Of a stretch of DNA of 35,209 nt, positions 17,158-25,616 are shown piece by piece. Location of the stretch: NCBI RefSeq assembly GCF_003201105.1, contig NZ_QICJ01000016.1:1-35209 (forward strand), in the 5' to 3' direction. The notes under the pieces are model-generated. The model ran no database searches. It worked only from the letters and a program-made list of their open reading frames with translations, and was not told the DNA's origin. Position 1 is the first letter of the stretch. The number at the start of each line of letters is the position of its first letter. The DNA comes from Dyella sp. AtDHG13 (GTDB lineage: Bacteria; Pseudomonadota; Gammaproteobacteria; Xanthomonadales; Rhodanobacteraceae). Both the position numbers and the translations under genes were made by a program.

Positions 17158-18918
17158 TCAGCGACGCCGGTCAATGCCGCCCCAGTCGTCCACGTCGCCC
17201 GCGGGCACCACGCCGCCGCGACAGGCCGGCGCCACCGCGTCCAGTCGGTACAACCGCCAGTCGCGGCCGCTGGTGACGCCCATGTCCAGCGTCGCCGCCT
17301 TGTCGATGCAAGGCGCCATGACGTCCGCCAGGATGAGCACCCAGCGATCGCCGGGCGATTGCTCCTGCCAGCGGATCGCATCGGCCAGCTGTTCGTGCCA
17401 CGGCGTGACGAAGCCGAAGTCGATCACCTTGCGATGGAAGGCCAGCGGCAACTCCTCCTTCCACGCCACCAGCGCCAGCTGCCCGGACCCCACGACCTGC
17501 TGCACGCGCTGCACCAGCGGTTCCTGCGAACTGGCGCGCGCCAGCAGCGGCGCCACCCACAGCCCCCATACCAGCCATACGCCGGCCATGGCGGCGAGCA
17601 TGCCCGCACCGGCGCGGCGCAGGCGGAATACGGCCGCGCACGCCAGCATCCACGCGCCCATCGCCACGAAGGCGCGCCACAAGGACGCGGCCTGCGCACC
17701 CAGCTGTCGTGCCTCCGCGAATCGCAGCATCCAGGCCGATGGATGCACCAGGGCCTGCACGCCCAGCGCGATCAGCGGCAAGGCGAGCAGCAGCACAAAG
17801 CCGAGCGCAACCCACTGCGCGCGGCGACGCTGCAGGATGTCGTGCAGCCACGGCCCCGCACAGAGCGCGAACAACGGCAACGCCGGCATGATGTACACAT
17901 CGCGCTTGGCGCGCGTAAGGCTGAAGAACACGATCAGCAGCACCGCCCACGCCAGCGGCAACAGCACGCGCGCGTCGCGTTCGCGCAAGGCCTGCCGCCA
18001 TGCGGGCAGCAACCACGGCAGCGCAAGGCTCAAGGGCAGCCACGAAGTGAAGATCACCTCGAGGTAGAACCACGGCGGCTGGAAGCTGTTCCAGGGATGC
18101 ACGTAGCGATGCACCGTCTGGTTCACGAAGATGTCGTTGATGTATGCGCGCGCTTCGGGGCTGTCGTGCGTATGCACGTACATCGCCAGCGGCACCAACC
18201 ACAACGCCAGCGCAGCAGCGAACGCCAGCGCACCGCCCAGCCAGGTCGCCACGCCGCCGCTGTCGCCGCTCAGCCCCTGCCAGCGGTATGTGCGCGCAAA
18301 CCACCACGGCAACACCATCAGGAAGGCCAGCACGCCAACGCCCTTGGTGATGACGCCCAGCCCCGCCGCGAAACAGCCGAGCCACAGCGCGCGACGATCC
18401 GGCCCCAACAGCAGGTGCCGCAGGATGCCCACGTTCGCCGCGGTCACGAAGAAGGTCACCGTGGGATCGATCTGGCCGCGCTTGGCCTGAAACACGAACT
18501 GCACCGTGCACAGCAGCGCCAGCGCCGACCACAGCCCCGCGCGATGTCCCCACAGCCGCCGGCCAAGGTCGTAGACCAGCCACAAGGTGCCCAGCGAGGC
18601 CAGCAGCGAAGGCAGCAGGAAGGCGATGCGCCACTCGCCCGTCAACGCGTGCGACGCGGCCTGCGCCGCCATGAACAGCGGCGGCTTGTCCGAATACCAA
18701 TCGGTGCCGCGATGCGGGATCAGCCAGTTGCCGGAAGCCGCCATCTGGTGCGCGACCAGCGCAAAGCGCGGCTCGTCGGAGGGCGTCGGCGTACGCATGC
18801 CGATGCCGGCGGCCAGCAGTACCAGCGCAGCGAGCATCAGGAACCAACGCTCCATCGGCTCGTGCAATTCATCCCGCCACCGGGTCACGGACCCGGAGCG
18901 GCGCGCAGCATCATCCAC
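17158..18918 (-). CDS. ArnT/PMT-type (GT-C, GT39-like) glycosyltransferase
   Basis: A 586-aa polytopic membrane enzyme of the family that transfers sugars from undecaprenyl-phosphate donors in the periplasm. The first periplasmic loop keeps the canonical acidic motif (SDEPRFALVAHQM) followed by WYSDKPPLF. TM helices continue to about residue 450, and a periplasmic tail follows. Translation starts at a GTG at 18918, or possibly the ATG at 18855 (MERWFLML), immediately before the first TM helix. It is the middle gene of a three-gene operon, 12 bp after the GT9 gene. It could modify lipid A, LPS core or a surface protein. Confidence 0.88.
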   Translation of the reverse strand: MDDAARRSGSVTRWRDELHEPMERWFLMLAALVLLAAGIGMRTPTPSDEPRFALVAHQMAASGNWLIPHRGTDWYSDKPPLFMAAQAASHALTGEWRIAFLLPSLLASLGTLWLVYDLGRRLWGHRAGLWSALALLCTVQFVFQAKRGQIDPTVTFFVTAANVGILRHLLLGPDRRALWLGCFAAGLGVITKGVGVLAFLMVLPWWFARTYRWQGLSGDSGGVATWLGGALAFAAALALWLVPLAMYVHTHDSPEARAYINDIFVNQTVHRYVHPWNSFQPPWFYLEVIFTSWLPLSLALPWLLPAWRQALRERDARVLLPLAWAVLLIVFFSLTRAKRDVYIMPALPLFALCAGPWLHDILQRRRAQWVALGFVLLLALPLIALGVQALVHPSAWMLRFAEARQLGAQAASLWRAFVAMGAWMLACAAVFRLRRAGAGMLAAMAGVWLVWGLWVAPLLARASSQEPLVQRVQQVVGSGQLALVAWKEELPLAFHRKVIDFGFVTPWHEQLADAIRWQEQSPGDRWVLILADVMAPCIDKAATLDMGVTSGRDWRLYRLDAVAPACRGGVVPAGDVDDWGGIDRRR

Positions 18919-18930
18919 GGTGAAACCCCA

Positions 18931-20076
18931 TCAATGGGACAGGCCAAGGTGGCCTAGATTACCCGGATGCCCGCCCACGTCGGCCCAATTCAATGAAAGA
19001 TCGGCCGCCGCGCCGCCGGCACCGCCGCCTTCCCTCAACAGCGCGGGAAAGGCACGCACCACCTGAAGCGCGGCATCGCGCGCCGACATGCCTTGCGTCA
19101 GCAGCGGGCAGCTGCCCATGCCGTAGGGTGCATACACGGACGCATCGGTCACGCAGAACATGCCGACCGTGGGCACCTTGGAAGCCACGGCCAGATGCAT
19201 CACGCCGCAGTCCGCGGTGATCATCAGATCCATGTTGGCCATCACCGCACCCATGCGGCGGATGTCGGTGGAGTAATAGCCGGTCCACGCGCCTCCGAGC
19301 ATCGAGTGACCATGCGCGGGAATCAGCTCGAGCAGGTTCGCGTTCGGGTTCATATCCTTGAACGCCGTGATGAACTCGCCCCACCACGTTTCGGAATAAC
19401 GCTTCGCGCCGGTGGCGTTGGCGAAGATGCCGATGACGGGACGCGAGGCGTGTTGCTGCGACTCCTGCAGCAACTGGTTCACCACGGCGCGGCCCTGCGC
19501 GCGCTCCTCGTCGGTGAGGCGGATATCGAGCGAGGGATAGTGGCTGGTGTCGTCCACCACCCCGGAGTAATGCGCGCGCGCCCAGCGCAGCAGGTTGATC
19601 GGACGCTGCGCCATATGGTGGCCGGCCGCGGCCGTGGGCACTGGATGCGTCAGCCCCGGCTTCGCCTCATCGCTGAAACCCAGCGTATAGCGCCCGCGCA
19701 GGTAGCGCGTCATCGCGCGGCTGAATCCGGAGCTCAGCACGGGATCGATGATCAGGTCGTACTGCGTCTTGCGGATGCCGAGCAGCATCGAGAGAAACGC
19801 CACCGGATGCTTGAAGCCGCGCCTGGGCAGGCAATAGACGTTCTTCACGCTGAAGAAGGTGGAGAACACTTCCTCCGCGATGTCGCCTTCCGAAAGGATG
19901 TCTATTTCGGCGCCGGCGTACAGGCGCTCCAGTTCCTGGATCAGCGGCGTCAACAGGATGGTGTTGCCCAGCCGATGATTCGGCCGGCAAACCAGGATTC
20001 GGTAAATACCCTTGCGTGCCAAGGGAGCCGCACTGACGCTGGATGTGTTCACGCAACACCAAGATCGAAGAAACAA
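18931..20076 (-). CDS. Glycosyltransferase family 9 (heptosyltransferase-like)
   Basis: A 381-aa GT-B enzyme resembling ADP-heptose:LPS heptosyltransferases. The N-domain has RILVCRPNHRLGNTILLTPLIQEL. The C-domain nucleotide-sugar region has RPVIGIFANATGAKRYS and DLMITADCGVMHLAVASKVPTVGMF. It probably acts on LPS inner or outer core at the cytoplasmic face. It is the first gene of the leftward unit with two ArnT-like transferases. The ATG at 20076 gives a short non-conserved leader; the GTG at 20052 (VNTSSVSAAP) is about equally plausible. Neither shows a strong Shine-Dalgarno. Confidence 0.88.
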   Translation of the reverse strand: MFLRSWCCVNTSSVSAAPLARKGIYRILVCRPNHRLGNTILLTPLIQELERLYAGAEIDILSEGDIAEEVFSTFFSVKNVYCLPRRGFKHPVAFLSMLLGIRKTQYDLIIDPVLSSGFSRAMTRYLRGRYTLGFSDEAKPGLTHPVPTAAAGHHMAQRPINLLRWARAHYSGVVDDTSHYPSLDIRLTDEERAQGRAVVNQLLQESQQHASRPVIGIFANATGAKRYSETWWGEFITAFKDMNPNANLLELIPAHGHSMLGGAWTGYYSTDIRRMGAVMANMDLMITADCGVMHLAVASKVPTVGMFCVTDASVYAPYGMGSCPLLTQGMSARDAALQVVRAFPALLREGGGAGGAAADLSLNWADVGGHPGNLGHLGLSH

Positions 20077-20488
20077 GCCGAGTCATTGCATCCGGCGCAG
20101 CGCGTCGAACAACACGCCTGACATCAGTCCTTCCCTGGTACGTGCAGTATTGACGCCCCTGACTTTCGTGAAACTTAGATGGAGGGAGCTACACTATTTT
20201 TACAAACGCTCTAACTTGCATGGAGCTGTCTCTCGGCTTTCAACGAGCGCTCGCAAGAACGAACGTCCTTCGCGCAAGACAGCTGACGTTTGGACGGCCA
20301 GTTGCGAACGTGCGTCGCGCGCACGTGGCCGCGCCGGTCGCCCTGTCCAGACCGGGCTGGAATTCAAACGATCGTCACACTGGCCGCTTTGCCCCCCTTA
20401 GGCGCCCGTTCTGCCCTCCCTTGTGCGGCGCGGTTTCCGTGACAGTGGGCCGTCACGCAGCCAGCCGCTCCTGGGGAGGAAAGCGACC
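20077..20488. other. 412-bp intergenic region between divergent glycan and beta-helix operons
   Basis: This region holds both divergent promoters. An AT-rich stretch (about 20165-20215) contains TTGACG at 20150-20155 and TTAGAT at 20175-20180 (19-bp spacer, poor). Downstream, 20224-20284 is closed by AGCTGTCT/AGACAGCT, which would form a structured leader. A perfect-quality GGGGAGGA ribosome binding site (20473-20480) serves the beta-helix gene. I see no convincing ORF. Confidence 0.5.
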
Positions 20489-21727
20489 ATGCGCAAGACC
20501 CTTTTGTTTCTCGCCCTGCCTCTGGCCCTTGCGGCCTGCCACCACGAAGAACCGGCCGCGCAGAGCAGCGCCGACGCCTCGTTCGAAGCCAAGCTGCAGG
20601 AGCAGCTGCTGGACGCCAAGCCCGGCAGCGTCATCGACATTCCGGCGGGCCACTACCACTTGACGCGCGGCCTGAGCCTGCGCACCGACGGCGTCACCAT
20701 CAAGGGCGCCGGCATGGACAAGACCGTGCTGTCGTTCAAGGGCCAGGTGGTGGGCCCCGAAGGCCTGCTGGTGAACGCCAATGACTTCACCATCGAAAAC
20801 CTTGCGCTGGAAGACACCAAGGGCGATGCGCTGAAGATCAACCAGGGCAGGAACATCACCATCCGCGGCGTGCGCGTGGAATGGACGGGCGGCCCCAAGA
20901 CCACCAACGGCGCCTACGGCCTGTACCCGGTGAAGACGCAGAACGTGCTGGTGGAGGATTCCGTGGTGATCGGCGCCTCCGATGCCGGCATCTACGTGGG
21001 CCAGTCGAACACCATCGTCGTGCGCCGCAACCGCGCGGAATACAACGTGGCAGGCATCGAGATCGAGAACTCGGTGAACGCCGACGTGTACGAGAACACC
21101 GCCACCAACAACACCGGCGGCATCCTGGTGTTCAACATGCCCAACCTCTCGCAGGCGGGCCACAGCACGCGCGTGTTCAAGAACAAGGTGTACGCCAACA
21201 ACACCGACAACTTCGCCGCCAAGGGCGCGGCGGTGGCCAGCGTGCCGCGCGGCGCGGGCGTGGTGGTGAACTCCAACGACAAGGTGGAGATCTTCGACAA
21301 CGACATCGCCGACAACCAGACGACGAACGTCATCATCTCCAGCTATTTCTCCACCAACTACTACAACACCAAGGGCGTGGCGGCGGACTACAACCCCTAC
21401 CCCAAGGGCATCTTCATCTACGACAACCGCTTCAAGGGCGGCGGCGACTCGCCGGATGGCCTGAAGCTGAAGACACTCAAGACCGCCGTGTACGGCCTCA
21501 ACGGCAAGTTCCCGGACATCCTGTGGGACGGCTATGTGGACGAGAAGACCTTGGTCGACGGTTTGCCGCCGGCAGGCGACCGCTTCTGCATCCAGAATGG
21601 CGACGTGGGCGTGATCAACGCGGATGGTCCGCACGATTACAAGAACCCGAGCACCGATACCAAGCCGTACCAGTGCACGCTGCCGAAGCTGCCGCCGGTG
21701 GTGTTGGATCCGGAGCCGAAGGCTTGA
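20489..21727 (+). CDS. Parallel beta-helix lipoprotein (TIGR03805-like partner of SO2930 cytochromes)
   Basis: A 412-aa protein with a clear lipobox (LAAC, C17), so it is likely a periplasmic or outer-membrane lipoprotein. From about residue 40 to 330 it is a right-handed beta-helix: short repeated turns rich in Asn, Val and Ile, such as NDFTIENLALEDTKGDALKI and NILVEDSVVIG-like repeats. A C-terminal region has two cysteines (DRFC, PYQC). Proteins of this type are known to be encoded beside SO2930-family diheme cytochromes, exactly as here; their activity is unknown. The fold is shared with carbohydrate-active enzymes and lyases, but I see no specific catalytic motif. The ATG at 20489 follows GGGGAGGA by 8 nt. 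Confidence 0.85.
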   Translation: MRKTLLFLALPLALAACHHEEPAAQSSADASFEAKLQEQLLDAKPGSVIDIPAGHYHLTRGLSLRTDGVTIKGAGMDKTVLSFKGQVVGPEGLLVNANDFTIENLALEDTKGDALKINQGRNITIRGVRVEWTGGPKTTNGAYGLYPVKTQNVLVEDSVVIGASDAGIYVGQSNTIVVRRNRAEYNVAGIEIENSVNADVYENTATNNTGGILVFNMPNLSQAGHSTRVFKNKVYANNTDNFAAKGAAVASVPRGAGVVVNSNDKVEIFDNDIADNQTTNVIISSYFSTNYYNTKGVAADYNPYPKGIFIYDNRFKGGGDSPDGLKLKTLKTAVYGLNGKFPDILWDGYVDEKTLVDGLPPAGDRFCIQNGDVGVINADGPHDYKNPSTDTKPYQCTLPKLPPVVLDPEPKA

Positions 21728-21773
21728 GCGTTTCGGTTGATGCCGCATGGTTCGCCGAAATGTATCCGCGATC

Positions 21774-21873
21774 CCTCACCGTCATCCCCGCGAAAGCGGG
21801 GATCCAGTGCCTTTAAGCCGTGGCGTAGATCGAAAGTCGCTGGATCCCCGCTTTCGCGGGGATGACGGTGAGG
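21774..21873. repeat. Perfect 34-bp inverted pair of palindromic units
   Basis: The left unit (21774-21807) and right unit (21840-21873) are exact reverse complements, separated by 32 bp. Each unit is itself a hairpin, ATCCCCGC-GAAA-GCGGGGAT. The element lies between the beta-helix and cytochrome genes, where its RNA would fold strongly and could tune their relative expression. It is the same family as 46-176 and 27084-27210. Confidence 0.8.
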
Positions 21874-21948
21874 AAAGCTTGCATGCCTTCGGTCATCGCG
21901 TCTGACTTTGAACAAAAAGTTGGAACACGCTCCAGGATGTCATCGTCA

Positions 21949-23091
21949 ATGAAGTTCCTTTTCCGTTCTCTTCTGCTATCGATGTTGTTGCTCGTGAATG
22001 CCTGCCACCACGACCTCGACCCCGTGGCCTTCCACGCGGACGGCCGTCCGCCCAAGCTCAGCGACTGGCACGTGGTGGAAGTCCGCGACGGCAAGCTGGT
22101 GCTCAACCAGGGCGTGGTGCCCTACGACCTCAACACGCCGCTGTTCACCGACTACGCGCACAAGCTGCGCACGATCTGGATGCCCAAGGGCGTGTCGGCG
22201 AAGTACGACCCGAGCGACACCTTCGACTTCCCGGTCGGCACGGTGATCAGCAAGACCTTCTATTACCCGCGCACAGCGGACGGCAAGTTCAGCGACGTGG
22301 CGCGCACCTATGACGCGTCGAAGGACTTTGCCGGCGAAGGGCTCGACCTTGCCCACGTGCATCTGATCGAGACGCGCATCCTGGTGCGTCGCGAATCCGG
22401 CTGGGCGGCGATTCCCTATGTGTGGAAGGACGACCAGAGCGATGCCCTGCTCGCCCGCACCGGCGCAGTGATTCCGCTGACGCTGGTGGACGACCAGGCC
22501 GCGCGCGAGGACTTCAATTACGTGGTGCCCGACGAAAGCCAGTGCGCGAGTTGTCATGCGCAGGATTGGGTGACGCGCAGGATCCACCCGATCGGGCCGA
22601 AGGCGCGGCATCTCAACCGCGACTACCACTACGCCACGGGCGAGGAGAACGAACTGGCACACCTGATGAAGGTGGGCTACCTCACCGGCGCTCCGGCGCC
22701 AGCCGAAGCACCCCGCAACGCGAACTGGACCGACGAACACGCGTCGCTCGATGCGCGCGCACGCGCCTACCTCGACATCAATTGCGGGCATTGCCACAAC
22801 CCCAGGGGCGCGGCCAACACCACTGGCCTGACCCTGGACGTGGGCGTGCCCGAAGACCGCCATCTTGGCATCTGCAAGCCGCCGGTCGCCGCGGGGCGCG
22901 GCACGGGCGATCACTTGTTCGATATCGTGCCCGGCGCGCCGGACGACTCCATCCTGCCGTTCCGAATGGGCTCGACCGATCCGGGCACGATGATGCCGGA
23001 ACTGGGCCGCAGCACGGTGCACCGCGAGGGCGTGGCACTGATCAAGGCATGGATCGCGGCGCAGTCGGGGGGCTGCGTCGCCATCCATTGA
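21949..23091 (+). CDS. SO2930 family diheme c-type cytochrome, lipoprotein
   Basis: A 380-aa exported electron carrier. The signal peptide ends in a lipobox-like VNAC (C19), so it is probably lipid-anchored. Two heme-binding sites are present: C199-AS-C202-H203 and C279-GH-C282-H283. A late Met motif (GTMMPELGR) could supply a distal ligand. The N-terminal half (PPKLSDW, VPYDLNTPLFTDYAHKLR) is typical of the SO2930 family. The family's redox partner is unknown. I chose the ATG at 21949 because the lipoprotein signal begins there (MKFLFRSLL). The in-frame ATG at 21937 directly abuts AGG. Codons further upstream overlap repeat DNA. A terminator hairpin follows at 23103-23129. Confidence 0.9.
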   Translation: MKFLFRSLLLSMLLLVNACHHDLDPVAFHADGRPPKLSDWHVVEVRDGKLVLNQGVVPYDLNTPLFTDYAHKLRTIWMPKGVSAKYDPSDTFDFPVGTVISKTFYYPRTADGKFSDVARTYDASKDFAGEGLDLAHVHLIETRILVRRESGWAAIPYVWKDDQSDALLARTGAVIPLTLVDDQAAREDFNYVVPDESQCASCHAQDWVTRRIHPIGPKARHLNRDYHYATGEENELAHLMKVGYLTGAPAPAEAPRNANWTDEHASLDARARAYLDINCGHCHNPRGAANTTGLTLDVGVPEDRHLGICKPPVAAGRGTGDHLFDIVPGAPDDSILPFRMGSTDPGTMMPELGRSTVHREGVALIKAWIAAQSGGCVAIH

Positions 23092-23102
23092 CGAAGCAGC
23101 AC

Positions 23103-23129
23103 GCCGCGCTCTTCGGGGCGCGGCTTTTT
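23103..23129 (+). terminator. Intrinsic terminator after the diheme cytochrome gene
   Basis: GCCGCGC (23103-23109) pairs with GCGCGGC (23118-23124) around an 8-nt loop containing TTCGG, then five Ts. It separates the cytochrome gene from the receptor gene, so the receptor may have its own promoter or rely on partial read-through. Confidence 0.75.
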
Positions 23130-23151
23130 CATTCGAGGGGAGAAACTGTCG

Positions 23152-25614
23152 ATGAACATCCGTCCGCGTCCGTTGACCACCTGCCTGCATCGCCTGCTGA
23201 TCGGCAGCACCCTGGTGCTCGGTGCCCTGCCCGCCGACGGCTGGGCCAGCGACGATGCCACGCCACAGCAAGGCACCGGCAGCCCGCAGCAACAGCAAGG
23301 CGGCACGGCCGCGGACCCGGAGAAGGCCAAGCTGCTCGGCAATGTCACCGTGACGGCGCAGAGCCGCACGCAGGAAGTGCAATCGGTGCCGATTCCGCTG
23401 CAGATCGTCACCGCCAAGCAGATCGACACGCTGGCCGCGACCGACCTGAGCAAGATGGACATCTTCGTGCCCGGCCTGGTGATCGACGCGAGCCAGCCAA
23501 CCCAGCCCACCTATGAGCTGCGCGGCATCGCCACCAGCAACTTCGGCATCGGCACCGAATCGGCCGTGGGCGTCTACATCAACGGCGTCTACGCGGCACG
23601 CTCCGGCGGCTCCCTGCTCGCCTTCAATGACATCGCGCGCATCGAGGTGCTGAAGGGTCCGCAGGGCACGCTGTTCGGCCGCAACGCGGCGGCGGGCGCG
23701 ATTTCCATCGTCACCAACGAGCCCACCGACAGGTTCGAAGGCAACGCGCGCGTGCGCTTCGGCAACGACGGCCGCAAGTACGCCGACGCGCTGGTGAACA
23801 TCCCCATCAACAAGGACATGGCGCTGCGCCTGAGCGTGCTGGACAACCAGAGCGACGGCTGGATCAAGGACGCCGCCACCGGCAAGCGCTACGGCGAGGA
23901 CAACGAATGGGGCACGCGCGCCGTGTTCCGCTGGAACGTCACCGACAACACCCGCGTGCTGCTGTCGTGGGACCACGAAAAGCTCAACCAGCCACCGGCG
24001 CCGGCCACCGGCCTGGTGCCGCTGTCCAACGACTCCAACGAGCGCGCACCCTTTCCGCCGGACCCGAGCACCTATCTCAACCCGCTGCATGCGCCGCTCT
24101 ACAACGACGCGATCGGCGCGCGCGAGTCGCGGCGTTTCGACGGCGGCACGCTGCAGATCGACCACTCCTTCAGCTGGGGCGAGTTCGTCTCCACCACCGC
24201 CTGGCGCGGCTTCGACACCTACAACAAGGGCGACTACGACGGCACCAACCACGTCGTCACCTACCTTTCCACCGCCAACATCGAGCACAACAACAGCTGG
24301 TACCAGGAGTTCAAGCTGTCGGGCAACAACGACCTGATGGACTGGGTGGCGGGCGCGAGCTATTACCAGGAGCAGGCGCGCCAGACCAGCGAAACGGACA
24401 TCAACACCAACAGCCTCGATACGCTCTCCAATAACGTGCTGGGTGCGGGTACGCCGCTCGCCGACATCAGCAACATGCTGGCCGCGGCCGGGCTGCCTTT
24501 CACCCTACTGGGCGATCCGTGGACGGAAGCCATCAGCAACGATGGCAACTTCAAGGCGTACGCCGCGTTCGGCGACGTGATCTGGCATGTCAGCGACAAG
24601 TTCGACATCACCACCGGCCTGCGCTACACGCGCGATAAAAAGGATTTCAGCTGGTACAACATGCCGCGCAGCGCACCGGCCTTCGATGCCACCGTCGCCG
24701 GCTTGTATGGTCTTGGCATCCTGCCGCCTGGCACCTTGGACCCGTTCCAGCAGAACGTGATCTTCACCAGCGCGGTCGGCACGCCGGTGTACGCCAGCAA
24801 TACGTGGAACAACTGGAGCCCGCGCGTGGTCGCCAGCTACAAGTTCACGCCGGACGTGATGGGCTACGTCTCCGTCACCAAGGGCTACAAGGCGGGCGGC
24901 TACAACAGCGTGCAGGTGGGCTCGACGTTCCAGCCGGAGAAGGTGATCAATTACGAGGGCGGCATCAAGAGCCTGTTCCCTGACTACAACCTGCTGCTCA
25001 ACGCCTCGGTGTACTACTACCGCTACGACAACATGCAGTCGCTGGCGCTGGACCCGAACAGCCCGGCCACCGGCCTGCCGATCTACGTGGTGAACAGCAG
25101 CAACCAGGAAGCCAAGGGCCTGGAACTGGAAGCGCAATGGCAGCCCATCGACGGCTTCCGCGCCAGCTTCATGGGCGCGTATATCGACGCCAAGTACCGC
25201 AAGGCGACCGCGCCCGACGGCACGGATCTCACCGGACAGCCGACCGGCGCGCCGTACTTCTCCGGTGCGCTCTCGCTGTCCTACACTGTGCACGGTGTCG
25301 CCAACGGCGACCTGGAGTTCGACCTGTCGCAAGCCTATCGCGGGGCCACGCGCTGCAATGCCGACTCGCAGTATCAAGGCCAGTGCAACGTGAGCCCGAA
25401 CTTCAAGATCGGCACCAGCCAGCAGCGCACGGACGCCCGCATCGACTGGCACGCGCCGGGTGATCGCTGGGGCGTGGCGTTGTACGGTACCAATGTCTTC
25501 AACAAGCGATACGTGACGGGCGTGAACAACATCAGCGAGTCCGTGTTCGGCACGCCGTTCGCCACCATCAGCCCGCCCCGCATGTGGGGCCTGGAATTGC
25601 GCGCGAAGTTCTGA
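23152..25614 (+). CDS. TonB-dependent outer-membrane receptor
   Basis: An 820-aa receptor: a signal peptide ending near GWASDD, a Gln/Gly-rich linker and a TonB-box-like NVTVTAQSR. The plug domain (about 60-180) has the signature YELRGIA and RIEVLKGPQGTLFGRNAAAGAISIVT. A 22-strand-type barrel with alternating aromatic strands follows, ending in a terminal Phe (LELRAKF), the usual signal for BAM insertion. The sequence resembles the broad FecA/CirA-like group common in Xanthomonadales and sphingomonads, which import siderophores, sugars, aromatics or lignin-derived compounds. The substrate cannot be told from sequence. A GGGGAGA ribosome binding site precedes the ATG. The dehydrogenase gene follows after 2 bp, which ties the import to aldehyde oxidation. 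Confidence 0.93.
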   Translation: MNIRPRPLTTCLHRLLIGSTLVLGALPADGWASDDATPQQGTGSPQQQQGGTAADPEKAKLLGNVTVTAQSRTQEVQSVPIPLQIVTAKQIDTLAATDLSKMDIFVPGLVIDASQPTQPTYELRGIATSNFGIGTESAVGVYINGVYAARSGGSLLAFNDIARIEVLKGPQGTLFGRNAAAGAISIVTNEPTDRFEGNARVRFGNDGRKYADALVNIPINKDMALRLSVLDNQSDGWIKDAATGKRYGEDNEWGTRAVFRWNVTDNTRVLLSWDHEKLNQPPAPATGLVPLSNDSNERAPFPPDPSTYLNPLHAPLYNDAIGARESRRFDGGTLQIDHSFSWGEFVSTTAWRGFDTYNKGDYDGTNHVVTYLSTANIEHNNSWYQEFKLSGNNDLMDWVAGASYYQEQARQTSETDINTNSLDTLSNNVLGAGTPLADISNMLAAAGLPFTLLGDPWTEAISNDGNFKAYAAFGDVIWHVSDKFDITTGLRYTRDKKDFSWYNMPRSAPAFDATVAGLYGLGILPPGTLDPFQQNVIFTSAVGTPVYASNTWNNWSPRVVASYKFTPDVMGYVSVTKGYKAGGYNSVQVGSTFQPEKVINYEGGIKSLFPDYNLLLNASVYYYRYDNMQSLALDPNSPATGLPIYVVNSSNQEAKGLELEAQWQPIDGFRASFMGAYIDAKYRKATAPDGTDLTGQPTGAPYFSGALSLSYTVHGVANGDLEFDLSQAYRGATRCNADSQYQGQCNVSPNFKIGTSQQRTDARIDWHAPGDRWGVALYGTNVFNKRYVTGVNNISESVFGTPFATISPPRMWGLELRAKF

Positions 25615-25616
25615 CC

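Noticed and set aside
17141-18957. Long + strand frames opposite the two ArnT-like genes
   Set aside because: They are Gln/Arg/His-rich shadows. The opposite strand encodes well-formed multi-TM proteins.
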